Assembly (NCBI GenBank): GCA_036276735.1 | Contig: DASUOH010000020.1 | Location: forward strand, 1-63,477 | Direction of reading: 5' to 3' | Source: VRUE01 sp036276735 | GTDB lineage: Bacteria > Actinomycetota > Thermoleophilia > Solirubrobacterales > 70-9 | DNA length: 63,477 bases | Part shown: positions 38,374-46,744 of the stretch, in pieces | Position numbering within the stretch: position 1 is the stretch's first letter | Layout of the letters: every line of letters begins with the position of its first letter | Notes under the pieces: generated by a model | The model's input: the letters and a program-made list of their open reading frames with translations, nothing else | The model's database searches: none | What the model was told of the DNA's origin: nothing | Translations under genes and position numbers: made by a program

Positions 38374-39825
38374 GTGAGCGAGCTGGTGGCGGGCAATGGC
38401 GGGCGGGCGGGACTGGTTGCCCTCGTGGCAATCCTGCTGGTGGGCCTGGGGCTGCGCCTCGCCGAGGCGTGGGACGGCCGGCCCCCCGTCTACGACGCCG
38501 CGGCCTACGCCACGATCGCCGAGCGGCTCGCCGATGGCGACGGCTTCACGCTGGGGGCGGGTGCGACGCAGCCGGCGAGCAACTACTCCCCCGGCCTGCC
38601 GCTGCTGGTCGCGGGCCTCTACGAGCTGAGCGGCGGCGTCCACGTGCGGCTTGCGCGCATCGTCCTGGCCCTGATCGGGGCGCTCGCCGTCCTCTTCACC
38701 TATCTGATCGGCCGCCGCCTCTCCGGCCCGGCGGCCGGCCTGATCGGAGCGGGCGCCGTTGCCATCTACCCCGCGCTGCTCGAGTACCAGGGAATGCTGA
38801 TGGGCGAGCCACTGGCGGCGACGCTGCTCTCGGGGGCGGTCTTGGCCGTTCTCTGGGCTTCCGGTGCGGGACCAGGCGATAGGCGCGCGGGTCCTGTCGC
38901 GGGGCAGGGGCCCTCGTCCTCGCAAGCTGCGGGCGAGGACCCCACGCCCCACGCCACCCGCGCGAGATGGCTGATTCCAGGACCGTTGCTCGGGGCGCTC
39001 GTTCTGGTCCGGCCCGAGTACCTCGGGATCAGCGTCTTGCTGGCGGTGGTTGTTTTGGCGTGGAGTTGGGACGAATGGCGGACGGGACTCGCCAACGTCG
39101 GCATCTTGCTCGTCGGCGTGGCTCTGGTCGTCGCGCCTTGGACGGTGCGCAATGCGCTTGTTCTGGATCGGTTCGTGCCGGTCTCCACCGGCGGGGGACA
39201 GGTGCTCTTCGCCGGCTCCTACATGCCCTCTGGCGGCGATCCGGAACGGGTCGGTGAGGAGGTGCTAGAGCGCCATCCTGGGTTGACGCGCCGTCTCGCG
39301 ACCGAATACCTGCCGCGCGACGACTTTCCCGTGAAATACACGGGTAAGTCGTCGCAGCAGTTGGTCAGACCGGTCCTCGCCCGCGTCCGCCTCGAGCAGA
39401 TCCTTGCCGCGCTGGCCGAGCAGCGCTACCCCGAGATGGAAACCGACGAGGCGCTCGGCAGGATGGGACGCGAAAGGCTCTGGGACGACCTCGGGGAGCG
39501 GCCGGTCGAGTACGCCGGGTTCGTGACCGCGAAGGTCTGGCGAGCCTGGTCGCGCGGCCCGCGCGACGTGATGGAGGAGCCTGGCTGGCGCGCCTTCCAC
39601 TTCGCGCTGGTCGCACTGGCCATCGTCGGCCTCGGTGTGCTGATCCATCGGCGCCGCCCCGAGGCGCTGCTCTTCGGCGTGCTGCTGCTCTCGGTGACGG
39701 CAATCGTCGCCCTGCTCGTCGCATCGCCGCGGCGTGTCCTGGTGACGCTGCCGCTCCTCGCCGCCCTGGCCGGAGTCGGGACGACGGTGCTCGCGGATAG
39801 CCTGGCCCGCCGATGGCAACGTTGA
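38374..39825 (+). CDS. Polytopic membrane glycosyltransferase (ArnT/PMT-like), paralogue 1
   Basis: 483 residues from GTG 38374, with about ten hydrophobic helices and an early extracytoplasmic loop containing YDAAAYATIAERLADGDGF, as in GT-C enzymes that use polyprenyl-phosphate sugars. Later motifs ALVLVRPEYL, APWTVRNALVLDRFVPVSTGGG and MGRERLWDDL are shared with the next gene. Repeat copy 2 (81 nt) is inserted in frame after LWASGAG, adding a low-complexity Gly/Pro/Ser loop. The frame extends far upstream only as an ilvB/SQD1 shadow. Its 3' end overlaps the next gene by 13 bases. Confidence 0.82.
   Translation: MSELVAGNGGRAGLVALVAILLVGLGLRLAEAWDGRPPVYDAAAYATIAERLADGDGFTLGAGATQPASNYSPGLPLLVAGLYELSGGVHVRLARIVLALIGALAVLFTYLIGRRLSGPAAGLIGAGAVAIYPALLEYQGMLMGEPLAATLLSGAVLAVLWASGAGPGDRRAGPVAGQGPSSSQAAGEDPTPHATRARWLIPGPLLGALVLVRPEYLGISVLLAVVVLAWSWDEWRTGLANVGILLVGVALVVAPWTVRNALVLDRFVPVSTGGGQVLFAGSYMPSGGDPERVGEEVLERHPGLTRRLATEYLPRDDFPVKYTGKSSQQLVRPVLARVRLEQILAALAEQRYPEMETDEALGRMGRERLWDDLGERPVEYAGFVTAKVWRAWSRGPRDVMEEPGWRAFHFALVALAIVGLGVLIHRRRPEALLFGVLLLSVTAIVALLVASPRRVLVTLPLLAALAGVGTTVLADSLARRWQR
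38884..38964 (+). repeat. Palindromic 81-bp repeat, copy 2 (inside glycosyltransferase paralogue 1)
   Basis: Same orientation as copy 1: GCGGGTCCTGTCGCGGGGC, the GTCCTCGC/GCGAGGAC inner hairpin and the ending CCACGCCACCCGC. It is exactly 27 codons long and open in the host frame, coding a Gly/Pro/Ala/Ser-rich loop between LWASGAG and RWLIPG. Confidence 0.87.
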
Positions 39826-41273
39826 GCGCCCGGCTCCGCTCCCTCCCCGAGCGCCACGGGCGCACGGTTCTGATCCTGCTCGCCGCGATCCTCGCGCTCG
39901 GCTTCGGGCTGCGTGCCTACCGCGTGGTCGAGCCGCTCGAAACCCCAGGCGACGACTCCCGTGCCTACTTCGCGCTCTCCAAGGGACTCTATGAGGAGGG
40001 CAGCTACGGCGCCTTTCTCCGCGACTCCAGCGACTGGTCCCCAGGCGCCCCCCTCCTCTACTCCGCCGCCTACTTCGCGACCGGGGGAGCACGGGAAGGC
40101 ACCGCACGCATCGTCGAGCTGCTCTGCGGCCTCGGCTCGATCCTGCTCGTCTACCTGCTCGGCAGACGGTTGGGCGCGGCGATGGGCGGGGGCGTGCTCG
40201 CCCCTCGCACCGGCCTCCTTGCCGCCTTCGCGATGGCCGTGTATCCGCCGTTCATCCACTCGACCGGCGCCCTCTTCAGCGAGCCACCGGCGATGCTGAC
40301 CCTGCCAGCGGCCGTCCTGGCTTTCCTGTGGGCCTCCGGCGCCGGGGAGGACCGCAGCTCGGGCGGGTGGCGTGGGGCGTGGGGTGCTCGCCCGCAGCCT
40401 GCGAGGACGAGCACCCCTGCCCCGCGACAGGACCCGCCCGCCAGGTGGCTGGTCCCTGGCCTCCTGTTCGGCCTGACCGCTCTGATTCGGCCGGAGTACC
40501 TGTTGGTCGGAGCAGCGTTCGCCCTGCTTGCTGCTGTTCGAGCTGCTCAGCAGGGCGGGTGGAAGCCGGGGATGGCTGCCGCCGTGCTGTTCGCCGCCGC
40601 GCTGCTCCTGCCGATCGTGCCCTGGACGGTGCGCAACGCCGTCGTGCTCGACCGGCTGGTCCCGATCTCGACCGGGGGCGGCAAGGCGCTCTACGTCGGG
40701 ACCTACCTGCCGGCGGACGGCGAGTACCAACGGGTCAAGGCGCTCTTGGTCGAGCGGCAGCTGGGGCGCGACCTGGAGCCCGGATCCGAGGCGCTCGACC
40801 GCATCGACCCGACTCCCCTCTTCGACCGCGTCGCCGAACGACACCCCGACCTGCCGCGCGACGAGGCGCTCGGCAAGATCGGCAAAGAGAACCTCTATGA
40901 CTACGCGGGGGAAGATCCGCTCGGTTACGCGGCGATGACGGTCCGCAAGGTCTGGCGGATGTGGAGCGGCGGGGTCGGCGAAGCGATGGCTTCGGGTCCG
41001 GGGCGAGTCGTCCAAATCTTGATCGTCGCACTCGCGCTGCTCGGCCTCGGGCTGCTCGCAACGCGACGACGGGTCTGGGAGACGCTCGCGATGGCGACGC
41101 CGATCATCCTCGTCACCGCGGTCGGCGCGATCTCGCTCGCGGCGCCGCGCCGCAACGAGATCCTGATGACGCTCGTCTTTCCGCTCGCCGCCGCGGCACT
41201 GCTCTGGCTGGCGGCGGCCATATCCTCCGGGCCGCCATGGCGATCTACGCAGGCCTCTTCCCGCCCGAGCTGA
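39813..41273 (+). CDS. Polytopic membrane glycosyltransferase (ArnT/PMT-like), paralogue 2
   Basis: 486 residues, clear paralogue of the previous gene: first helix LILLAAILALGFGLRAYRVVEPL, loop DDSRAYFALSKGLYEEGSYG, later TALIRPEYLLVG, PWTVRNAVVLDRLVPISTGGG and DEALGKIGKENLYDYAGEDPLGY. Repeat copy 3 is inserted in frame after LWASGAGE, at the same spot as copy 2 in paralogue 1 but inverted. The last 37 bases overlap the GT2 gene. Probably transfers a sugar from a lipid carrier at the outer membrane face; acceptor unknown. Confidence 0.82.
   Translation: MATLSARLRSLPERHGRTVLILLAAILALGFGLRAYRVVEPLETPGDDSRAYFALSKGLYEEGSYGAFLRDSSDWSPGAPLLYSAAYFATGGAREGTARIVELLCGLGSILLVYLLGRRLGAAMGGGVLAPRTGLLAAFAMAVYPPFIHSTGALFSEPPAMLTLPAAVLAFLWASGAGEDRSSGGWRGAWGARPQPARTSTPAPRQDPPARWLVPGLLFGLTALIRPEYLLVGAAFALLAAVRAAQQGGWKPGMAAAVLFAAALLLPIVPWTVRNAVVLDRLVPISTGGGKALYVGTYLPADGEYQRVKALLVERQLGRDLEPGSEALDRIDPTPLFDRVAERHPDLPRDEALGKIGKENLYDYAGEDPLGYAAMTVRKVWRMWSGGVGEAMASGPGRVVQILIVALALLGLGLLATRRRVWETLAMATPIILVTAVGAISLAAPRRNEILMTLVFPLAAAALLWLAAAISSGPPWRSTQASSRPS
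40360..40440 (-). repeat. Palindromic 81-bp repeat, copy 3 (inside glycosyltransferase paralogue 2)
   Basis: Reverse orientation relative to copies 1 and 2; on the minus strand it reads CGGGCGGGTCCTGTCGCGGG and keeps the inner hairpin with two compensating changes (GTGCTCG/CGAGCAC replaces the copy 1 and 2 outer bases). Length 81 nt, open in the host frame, coding a Trp/Arg/Pro/Thr-rich loop before ARWLVPG. Confidence 0.87.
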
Positions 41274-42304
41274 CGGCGCTCCGCGCCGCCGGCCTCGTCG
41301 TCGCGGCAGGCGTCGTCGCCTTCGCGATCCTGCGCCGTCGTACCCTGCGCAACGTCGATGTGCTGATCCTGCTCGCCGCCGGCCTCGGCCTGGCGATCGT
41401 CTCCGGCACCGAACTGACTGACGCGCTGCTCTCCGCTTTCTCGTTCGAGCGCGGCAACGGCGGTCGCATCCTCGGCCTCGCCGTCTTCGCGATCTTCGTC
41501 CTCTTCCTCCTCGTCTTGCGCGCCCTCGCGCAGGCGGCCCGCAACGCGCGCCAGCTGGCGGCGGCGCTCGAGGGCCTCGCCTGGGAGTCCTTCCGCCAGG
41601 CCGGCCTGCCGGAGCGCTTTCGCGACAAGGTCGCCGTCGTCGTCCCCGCCTACAACGAGGCAGAGAACATCGGCTATGTGCTCGACCGCATGCCGCTCGT
41701 AGTGTGCGGCGTCCAGACCGCCGTCCTCGTCGTCGACGACGGCTCGCGCGACGGGACCGACGAGGTGGCGACCCAGCACGGCGCCGCGGTCGCCCGCCAC
41801 GTCACCAATCGCGGCGGCGGCGCCGCGTTGCGGACCGGCTACCGGCTGATGGTCGAATCGGGCGCCGAGGTGGTGGTCACGCTCGATGCCGACGGGCAGC
41901 ACCTGCCGTCAGAGATGGAGCGGCTGGTCAAGCCCGTGCTGGATGGCGAAGTCGACGTCGCCCACGGCTCGCGGGTGCTCGGCGAGGCCGACCGCAACCA
42001 TATGGCCCGCGAGCTTGGCATCGTCTTTTTCAACCGGCTCGTCTCCTTCATCACCCGCACCCGCGTCACCGATTGCTCGAACGGCTACCGGGCGGTGCGT
42101 GCCACGGTCCTGCCTCAGCTCGTGCTGCGCCAGGAGCAGTTCCACACCTCCGAGTTCATGATCGAGGCGATCAAGCGCGGCATCCCTGCCAGGGAGGTGC
42201 CGGTCACGGTTGAGCGCCGCCTGCACGGGCACTCGAAGAAGCCGGCCGTCGTGCGCTACGGCCTCGGCTTCGCCAACGCGATCTTCCGCACCTGGCTGCG
42301 CTGA
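41237..42304 (+). CDS. DUF2304-like membrane segment fused to family 2 glycosyltransferase
   Basis: 355 residues from ATG 41237. The first about 115 residues hold three hydrophobic helices resembling DUF2304; a GT2 domain follows, with VAVVVPAYNEAENIGYVLDRM, LVVDDGSRDGTDEVA, VVTLDADGQHLPSEM (DxD-type site) and TDCSNGYRAVRATVLPQL. The pattern is that of a dolichol/polyprenyl-phosphate sugar synthase, which would supply lipid-linked sugar to the two membrane transferases upstream. Its 3' end overlaps the convergent dehydrogenase gene by 49 bases. Confidence 0.87.
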   Translation: MAIYAGLFPPELTALRAAGLVVAAGVVAFAILRRRTLRNVDVLILLAAGLGLAIVSGTELTDALLSAFSFERGNGGRILGLAVFAIFVLFLLVLRALAQAARNARQLAAALEGLAWESFRQAGLPERFRDKVAVVVPAYNEAENIGYVLDRMPLVVCGVQTAVLVVDDGSRDGTDEVATQHGAAVARHVTNRGGGAALRTGYRLMVESGAEVVVTLDADGQHLPSEMERLVKPVLDGEVDVAHGSRVLGEADRNHMARELGIVFFNRLVSFITRTRVTDCSNGYRAVRATVLPQLVLRQEQFHTSEFMIEAIKRGIPAREVPVTVERRLHGHSKKPAVVRYGLGFANAIFRTWLR

Positions 42305-43653
42305 CCTTCGAAGAAAGCGCGGAACCGGGTTCGCCCCCGGACGCGTACGCGGAACTTCGCCACACAGCGCCGGCTGAGTCGGCGTTGACGAAACAGCCGG
42401 CCGTTGCGATTGACGTAGACACGGTTGCCCGCGTTCTCGCCGCAGGGAAGGACGCGGACGATCAGCTTGACCGTGCGGCGACCGACCTTGCGGGCCTGGA
42501 GGATGACCAGAGGCCGTCGTTTGACGCTGAGCGACAGAGGCGGGGGCGCGACCGTCGCTCCGGGAGAGCCGACCAGGCGGTAGACCGGACCGTCTTTCGA
42601 TGCGACGTAGAGGCGGCCGGCGGAATCCTCGCCGAAGGAGACAGGGTTTGCGACGGAGAGACCCTCCGAGCGGTCGCCCGAAGCCAGCCCAGTGGGCGAG
42701 GGAGGAAGGACCAAGGAGCGCAGCTGGCCGACGCAGAAGTCGGCGTACAGATAGCGGCCGTAGAGCTCGGGGACGCCTGGGTCGCGGACGACGTAGCCGC
42801 CGGTGATCGAGCAACCGAAGGCGCCACCATCGCCGGGATTCGCGTGCGGATAGTCGAAGACGGGGTCGGTGAACCCGGTCCGGCCCGCGCACGACGCCGG
42901 CGCTCCCGGATAGGCGACGAACCCCTCGCGGCAATTCCAGCCGTAGTTGGCGCCGGCGACGCCGATGTCGACCTCCTCGCGCAGGTCCTGGCCTACGTCG
43001 CCGATGACCATCGTCCCGCTCAACCGGTCGAGGGAGAAGCGCCAGGGATTTCGCAGGCCCGAGGCCCAGACCGCGGTCGACCCGTCGGCCGGATCGATGC
43101 GCAGGATCTTGCCGAGCAGCGAGCCAGGGTCCTGAGCCTTCGCACCTTCTCCGTTGTCGCCGGTCGAGAGGTAGAGGTGGCCGTCGCGTGCGAGCTGGAG
43201 CTGGCCGCCGTTGTGGATCTGGGACGAGTGAGCGATCGTGGTAAGCGGCTCGCGCAGCGGCGCGCCACCGCCGGGGTTGGGCCGGAAGGCATCGACGTGG
43301 ATGTCTCCCACCGCCCCGCCGGCGACCGTCTCGCCGGTGTAGGCGGCGTAGAGGCGGCCGCTCGTCGCGAAGTCCAGGGCCGGGGCGATCGAAAGGAGGC
43401 CGCGCTCGCCTTCGCAGCACCGTACCCACGCCTGGATGTCGGCGAAGACCGTTGAGCTGCTCCCGGAAACCTCGACGACCCTCCCCTCCCGCTCGGCGAC
43501 CAGGAGGCGATCTGGGTTGGCCGGGTCGGAGGTGACGAAGATCGGATTGTCGAAGTCGCCGACGGGCACCAGCGTCGCGGCCTGGGCGCAAGCCGCCCAG
43601 GCGAAGGCGGCCACACAGGCGAGCAGGGGGACTAGGTGAGCGGTGCGGCGCAT
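42256..43653 (-). CDS. Secreted glucose/sorbosone-dehydrogenase-family beta-propeller
   Basis: 465 residues with a signal peptide (LVPLLACVAAFAWAACAQA). The six-bladed GSDH propeller shows CCEGERGLLSIA, HNGGQLQLARDGHLYLSTGDNG, GLRNPWRFSLDRLSG, ANYGWNCREGF and GGYVVRDPGVPELYGRYLYADFC. Characterised relatives are PQQ-dependent aldose dehydrogenases, but many are not catalytic; PQQ synthesis genes are not seen here. After about residue 380 a basic Arg-rich C-terminal domain with a Cys pair follows, function unknown. The tail is antisense to the GT2 gene end. Confidence 0.88.
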   Translation of the reverse strand: MRRTAHLVPLLACVAAFAWAACAQAATLVPVGDFDNPIFVTSDPANPDRLLVAEREGRVVEVSGSSSTVFADIQAWVRCCEGERGLLSIAPALDFATSGRLYAAYTGETVAGGAVGDIHVDAFRPNPGGGAPLREPLTTIAHSSQIHNGGQLQLARDGHLYLSTGDNGEGAKAQDPGSLLGKILRIDPADGSTAVWASGLRNPWRFSLDRLSGTMVIGDVGQDLREEVDIGVAGANYGWNCREGFVAYPGAPASCAGRTGFTDPVFDYPHANPGDGGAFGCSITGGYVVRDPGVPELYGRYLYADFCVGQLRSLVLPPSPTGLASGDRSEGLSVANPVSFGEDSAGRLYVASKDGPVYRLVGSPGATVAPPPLSLSVKRRPLVILQARKVGRRTVKLIVRVLPCGENAGNRVYVNRNGRLFRQRRLSRRCVAKFRVRVRGRTRFRAFFEGQRSQVRKIALAKPRP

Positions 43654-43689
43654 TCTCTCTCTAACCTCGCGAGATACCCAAGATTCCGC

Positions 43690-43974
43690 TCAGCTCACAC
43701 CCGGATGCCGAACTTCCGCCGGATCCGGCAGGTACAGGTCGGTGCCGCAACGCGGACAGACCTGCACGTAGAGCTTGACCGGCTTGCCGCAGGCGGGGCA
43801 CTGGCGTTCGGGTTCCTGCTTCTCGGAGCGATAGAGGACCACCGCGATTAGGCCGAGCGGCGGCACCATCGTGCCGATCAGCAACCACAGCCAGAAGGAG
43901 CTGCCCTTGCCGCGACCGATGATGCCGGTCGCTAGGCCGAAGAAGAAGGCGATGACGAGGTACTCGAATCCCAC
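43690..43974 (-). CDS. Small membrane protein with C-terminal zinc ribbon
   Basis: 94 residues from GTG 43974 (VGFEYLVIAFFFGLATGIIG), two transmembrane helices, then CPACGKPVKLYVQVCPRCG, a CxxC-x10-CxxC zinc-ribbon. It overlaps the ndh 3' end by 43 bases on the same strand, so it is likely translationally coupled. An ATG 46 codons further upstream would place the start deep within ndh and is not supported. Function unknown. Confidence 0.72.
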   Translation of the reverse strand: MGFEYLVIAFFFGLATGIIGRGKGSSFWLWLLIGTMVPPLGLIAVVLYRSEKQEPERQCPACGKPVKLYVQVCPRCGTDLYLPDPAEVRHPGVS

Positions 43975-45257
43975 GTCGTCATTCTGGCGTCGAGGCGCGG
44001 TGGGTGCCCGATCGAGCCGAGCTCGGAGAGGTCGCGCCGGAAGGGCAGACTGGCGGTCCAGTCGATTACGGCGCGTGCCTTGCGGGCGGCGCCCGGGATT
44101 TGGCTCATGTGGTAAGTGCGGGCCAACCACCAGGCCGGGAAGCCGCGGAAGGTGCGCTGGCCGATCCGGCCAACCGCCTTGTAGCGGCCGAGGTTGACGA
44201 AGGCGGCGCTGCTGCGGTACGAGAAGCGCTCGGGCGAGCCGATGCCCAGCTCGGCGGCGATGTTGCGTGCTGCCACGGGGCCCTGACGCACCGCGTGCTG
44301 GGCGGTCGGCGGCGCGACGCCGCCGCGCGGGTCGGGCGCCGCGGCGCAGTCGCCGATCGCCCAGACCCCCTCCGTGCCACGCACCCGCAGGTGGTCGTCG
44401 ACCGGGACGCGGCCCCGCTCGTCGAGCGGGACGTCGAGCTTTCGCAGCCCAGGGTTGGGCGCGACGCCGGCGGTCCAGACCACCGTGCGGGTCGGCAGCA
44501 CCTCGCCGTTGGAGAGCCGAGCCCGGTCGGCGCCCACCTCCTCGAGCGTCGTGCCGAGCCGGATATCGATGCCGCGGCCGCGCAGCTCGCGCAACGCGTA
44601 GTCGGCCAGCGCCTGGTCGATCTCGGGCAGCACGCGGTCGGCCGCCTCAACCAGAACCCAGCGCATGCCGTGCAGGCGAGCGCGCGGGTAGCACTCCATC
44701 GCGTCGGCGGCGAAGTCCTGGAGCTCGGCGAGCGCCTCGAGGCCGGCGTAGCCGCCGCCGACGAAGACGTAGGTGAGCAGCTGGTCGCGCCGCGCCGGGT
44801 CCTCGGCGGCGTTGGCGGCCTCGAGCGTTTCGACGACGTGGTTGCGCAGCCAGATCGCGTCGGCGAGGGTCTTGAAGCCGATCGCGTGCTCGGCGAGGCC
44901 GGGAACCGGCAGGGCGCGCGAGACCGAGCCGAGGGCCAGCAGCAGCTGGTCGTAGGGCAACGTGTCCGATTCCCCCTCGCGAGTGCGCAGCTCGACCGTG
45001 CGAGCGACGGGATCGTGGGCGACGACCGAGCCGAGCCGCAGGTAGGTGCGCTTGAGGATCTCGCGCAGCGGCGTGACGACGTGGCGCGGCTCCAGCGTCC
45101 CGGCCGCCGCCTCGGGAAGGAACGGCGTATAGAGGAGGAAGTTGACGTCGTTGACCAGGGTCAGCCGCGCCGACTGGCGCGGCATGATTCGCTCCAGCTC
45201 GCGAGCCGCCATCGCGCCGCCAAAGCCGCCCCCGACGATGACGACGTTCCAGGCCAT
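43932..45257 (-). CDS. ndh: Type II NADH dehydrogenase (NDH-2)
   Basis: Single-subunit, non-proton-pumping NADH:menaquinone oxidoreductase, peripheral membrane. 441 residues with two dinucleotide folds: VIVGGGFGGAMAARELE (FAD, N-terminus) and YVFVGGGYAGLEALAELQDF (NADH, about 165), then VWTAGVAPNPGLRKL and GVWAIGDCAAAPDP plus PTAQHAVRQG. The C-terminal segment would associate with the membrane. It would pass electrons to menaquinone made by the men genes. A perfect inverted repeat lies 14 bases before its ATG. Confidence 0.92.
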   Translation of the reverse strand: MAWNVVIVGGGFGGAMAARELERIMPRQSARLTLVNDVNFLLYTPFLPEAAAGTLEPRHVVTPLREILKRTYLRLGSVVAHDPVARTVELRTREGESDTLPYDQLLLALGSVSRALPVPGLAEHAIGFKTLADAIWLRNHVVETLEAANAAEDPARRDQLLTYVFVGGGYAGLEALAELQDFAADAMECYPRARLHGMRWVLVEAADRVLPEIDQALADYALRELRGRGIDIRLGTTLEEVGADRARLSNGEVLPTRTVVWTAGVAPNPGLRKLDVPLDERGRVPVDDHLRVRGTEGVWAIGDCAAAPDPRGGVAPPTAQHAVRQGPVAARNIAAELGIGSPERFSYRSSAAFVNLGRYKAVGRIGQRTFRGFPAWWLARTYHMSQIPGAARKARAVIDWTASLPFRRDLSELGSIGHPPRLDARMTTWDSSTSSSPSSSA

Positions 45258-45270
45258 GAGGTCACCGTAG

Positions 45271-45297
45271 CACTTTGTAACAACGTGTTACAAAGTG
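45271..45297. promoter_or_regulatory. Perfect 12-3-12 inverted repeat upstream of ndh (probable operator)
   Basis: CACTTTGTAACA-ACG-TGTTACAAAGTG, AT-rich in a GC-rich context, lies between the gatB stop and the ndh ATG. No T-run follows, and the position is right over a likely ndh promoter, so an operator for a dimeric repressor (for example TetR- or GntR-type) is likelier than a gatB terminator. The ndh regulator gene is not adjacent. Confidence 0.6.
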
Positions 45298-45307
45298 TCG
45301 GATAACA

Positions 45308-46744
45308 CTAGGAACCCAGCTTCTCCTTGATCAGGCGGTTTACCTCGCCGCCGTCGGCGCGGCCCTTGGTCTCGCGCATCACGGCGCCGACGATCGCGCC
45401 GATTGCCTTGCCATTACCGGCCCGGATCTGCTCCGCGGCCTCGGGGTTGGCCTCGATCGCGGCGGCGACGACGCCCTCCAGCTCGCCGCTGTCGGAGATC
45501 TGGGCGAGGCCCTCGCGCTCGACGATCGCCTCGGGATCGCCGCCCTCGATGACCAGCGCCGCCAGGACCGTCTTGCCGCTGCCGTGGGAAATTTTCTTCT
45601 CCTGGACCATCGTCACCAGCGCCGCGAGGGCGGCGGGCGAGACCTTCGACTCGGCGGCCCCCTCCCCCCCGTCTGCGCGCAGTGCCGCCGCCAGCTCGCC
45701 AGTCACCCAGTTGGCGACGATGCGCGACTCGACGCCCTCGGCGGCACCGACGGCCCGCTCGAAGTAGTCCGCCGTCTCGGGGTCGGCGGCGAGCAACGCC
45801 GCCGTGTCCTCGCTCAGCCCAAGCTCCTCCCGGTAGCGGCTCATCCGCGCCTCGGGCAGCTCGGGCAGCGACTCGCGTGCCGCGCGCAGCATTGCCTCGG
45901 TCGGCACCAACGGCACCAGGTCGGGCTCGGGGAGGTAGCGATAGTCGTGCGCCTCCTCCTTGGAGCGCAGCGGGTGCAGGCTGCCGTCCTCGGGGTGGAA
46001 GTGAAGCGTCTCCTGCGTGACAGTCCCACCGGCGCCGATCAGCTCGCGCTGGCGCGCCAGCTCAGCCTCGATGCCGCGTTCGAGGAAGCGGAAGCTGTTC
46101 ATGTTCTTCAGCTCGGTCTTGGTGCCGAGCTGATCGCTGCCGGCCGGCCGCACCGAGACGTTGGCGTCGACCCGCAGGCTGCCCTCCTCCATGTTGACGT
46201 CGGAGACGCCGAGCTGCTGGACGGTAGTGCGGAGCAGCCGCGCCCAGGCGGCCGCCTCGGCGGCGCCGCGCAGGTCGGGCTCGGTGACGATCTCGACCAG
46301 CGGCGTCCCACCACGGTTGAAGTCGACCAGCGAGGCGCCGGAGCCGTGGATACGCCCCGAGCCGCCGAGGTGGATCGTCTTCGCCGCGTCCTCCTCCAGG
46401 TGGGCACGGTGGATGCGGATGCCGCCGAGGCGACCGGGCCCGGCGATCGGCTCGTCGTACTGGCTGATTTGGTACGCCTTCGGGTTGTCGGGATAGAAGT
46501 AGTTCTTGCGGTGGAAGGTCGAGCGCGGCGCCACCTCGCATTCGAAGGCCGCGGCGATCTTCAGCGCGTAGCGGATCGCTTCCTCGTTGGGGACCGGCAA
46601 CACGCCGGGATGAGCGAGGCAAACCGGACAGGTGTGGACGTTCGGCTCGTCTCCGAAGGAGAGCTCGCACCCGCAGAACATCTTCGTCTTGGTGGAGAGC
46701 TGGACGTGGATCTCCAGCCCGATAACCGCCTCCAGCTCAGCCAT
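45308..46744 (-). CDS. gatB: Aspartyl/glutamyl-tRNA amidotransferase subunit B
   Basis: tRNA-binding and kinase-like subunit of GatCAB, which makes Gln-tRNA-Gln and/or Asn-tRNA-Asn. 478 residues: GLEIHVQLSTKTKMFCGCELSFG with Zn-binding Cys, CPVCLAHPGVLPVPN, FYPDNPKAYQISQYDEPI, DFNRGGTPLVEIVTEPD, and the YqeY-like C-terminal helical domain. Start overlaps gatA by 8 bases. Presence of GatCAB together with GltX (59.2-60.6 kb) fits an indirect Gln-tRNA pathway. Confidence 0.97.
   Translation of the reverse strand: MAELEAVIGLEIHVQLSTKTKMFCGCELSFGDEPNVHTCPVCLAHPGVLPVPNEEAIRYALKIAAAFECEVAPRSTFHRKNYFYPDNPKAYQISQYDEPIAGPGRLGGIRIHRAHLEEDAAKTIHLGGSGRIHGSGASLVDFNRGGTPLVEIVTEPDLRGAAEAAAWARLLRTTVQQLGVSDVNMEEGSLRVDANVSVRPAGSDQLGTKTELKNMNSFRFLERGIEAELARQRELIGAGGTVTQETLHFHPEDGSLHPLRSKEEAHDYRYLPEPDLVPLVPTEAMLRAARESLPELPEARMSRYREELGLSEDTAALLAADPETADYFERAVGAAEGVESRIVANWVTGELAAALRADGGEGAAESKVSPAALAALVTMVQEKKISHGSGKTVLAALVIEGGDPEAIVEREGLAQISDSGELEGVVAAAIEANPEAAEQIRAGNGKAIGAIVGAVMRETKGRADGGEVNRLIKEKLGS

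Noticed and set aside
45271..45297. Rex operator upstream of ndh
   Set aside because: The half-sites are CACTTTGTAACA, not the TTGTGA-type Rex consensus; left as an unknown operator.
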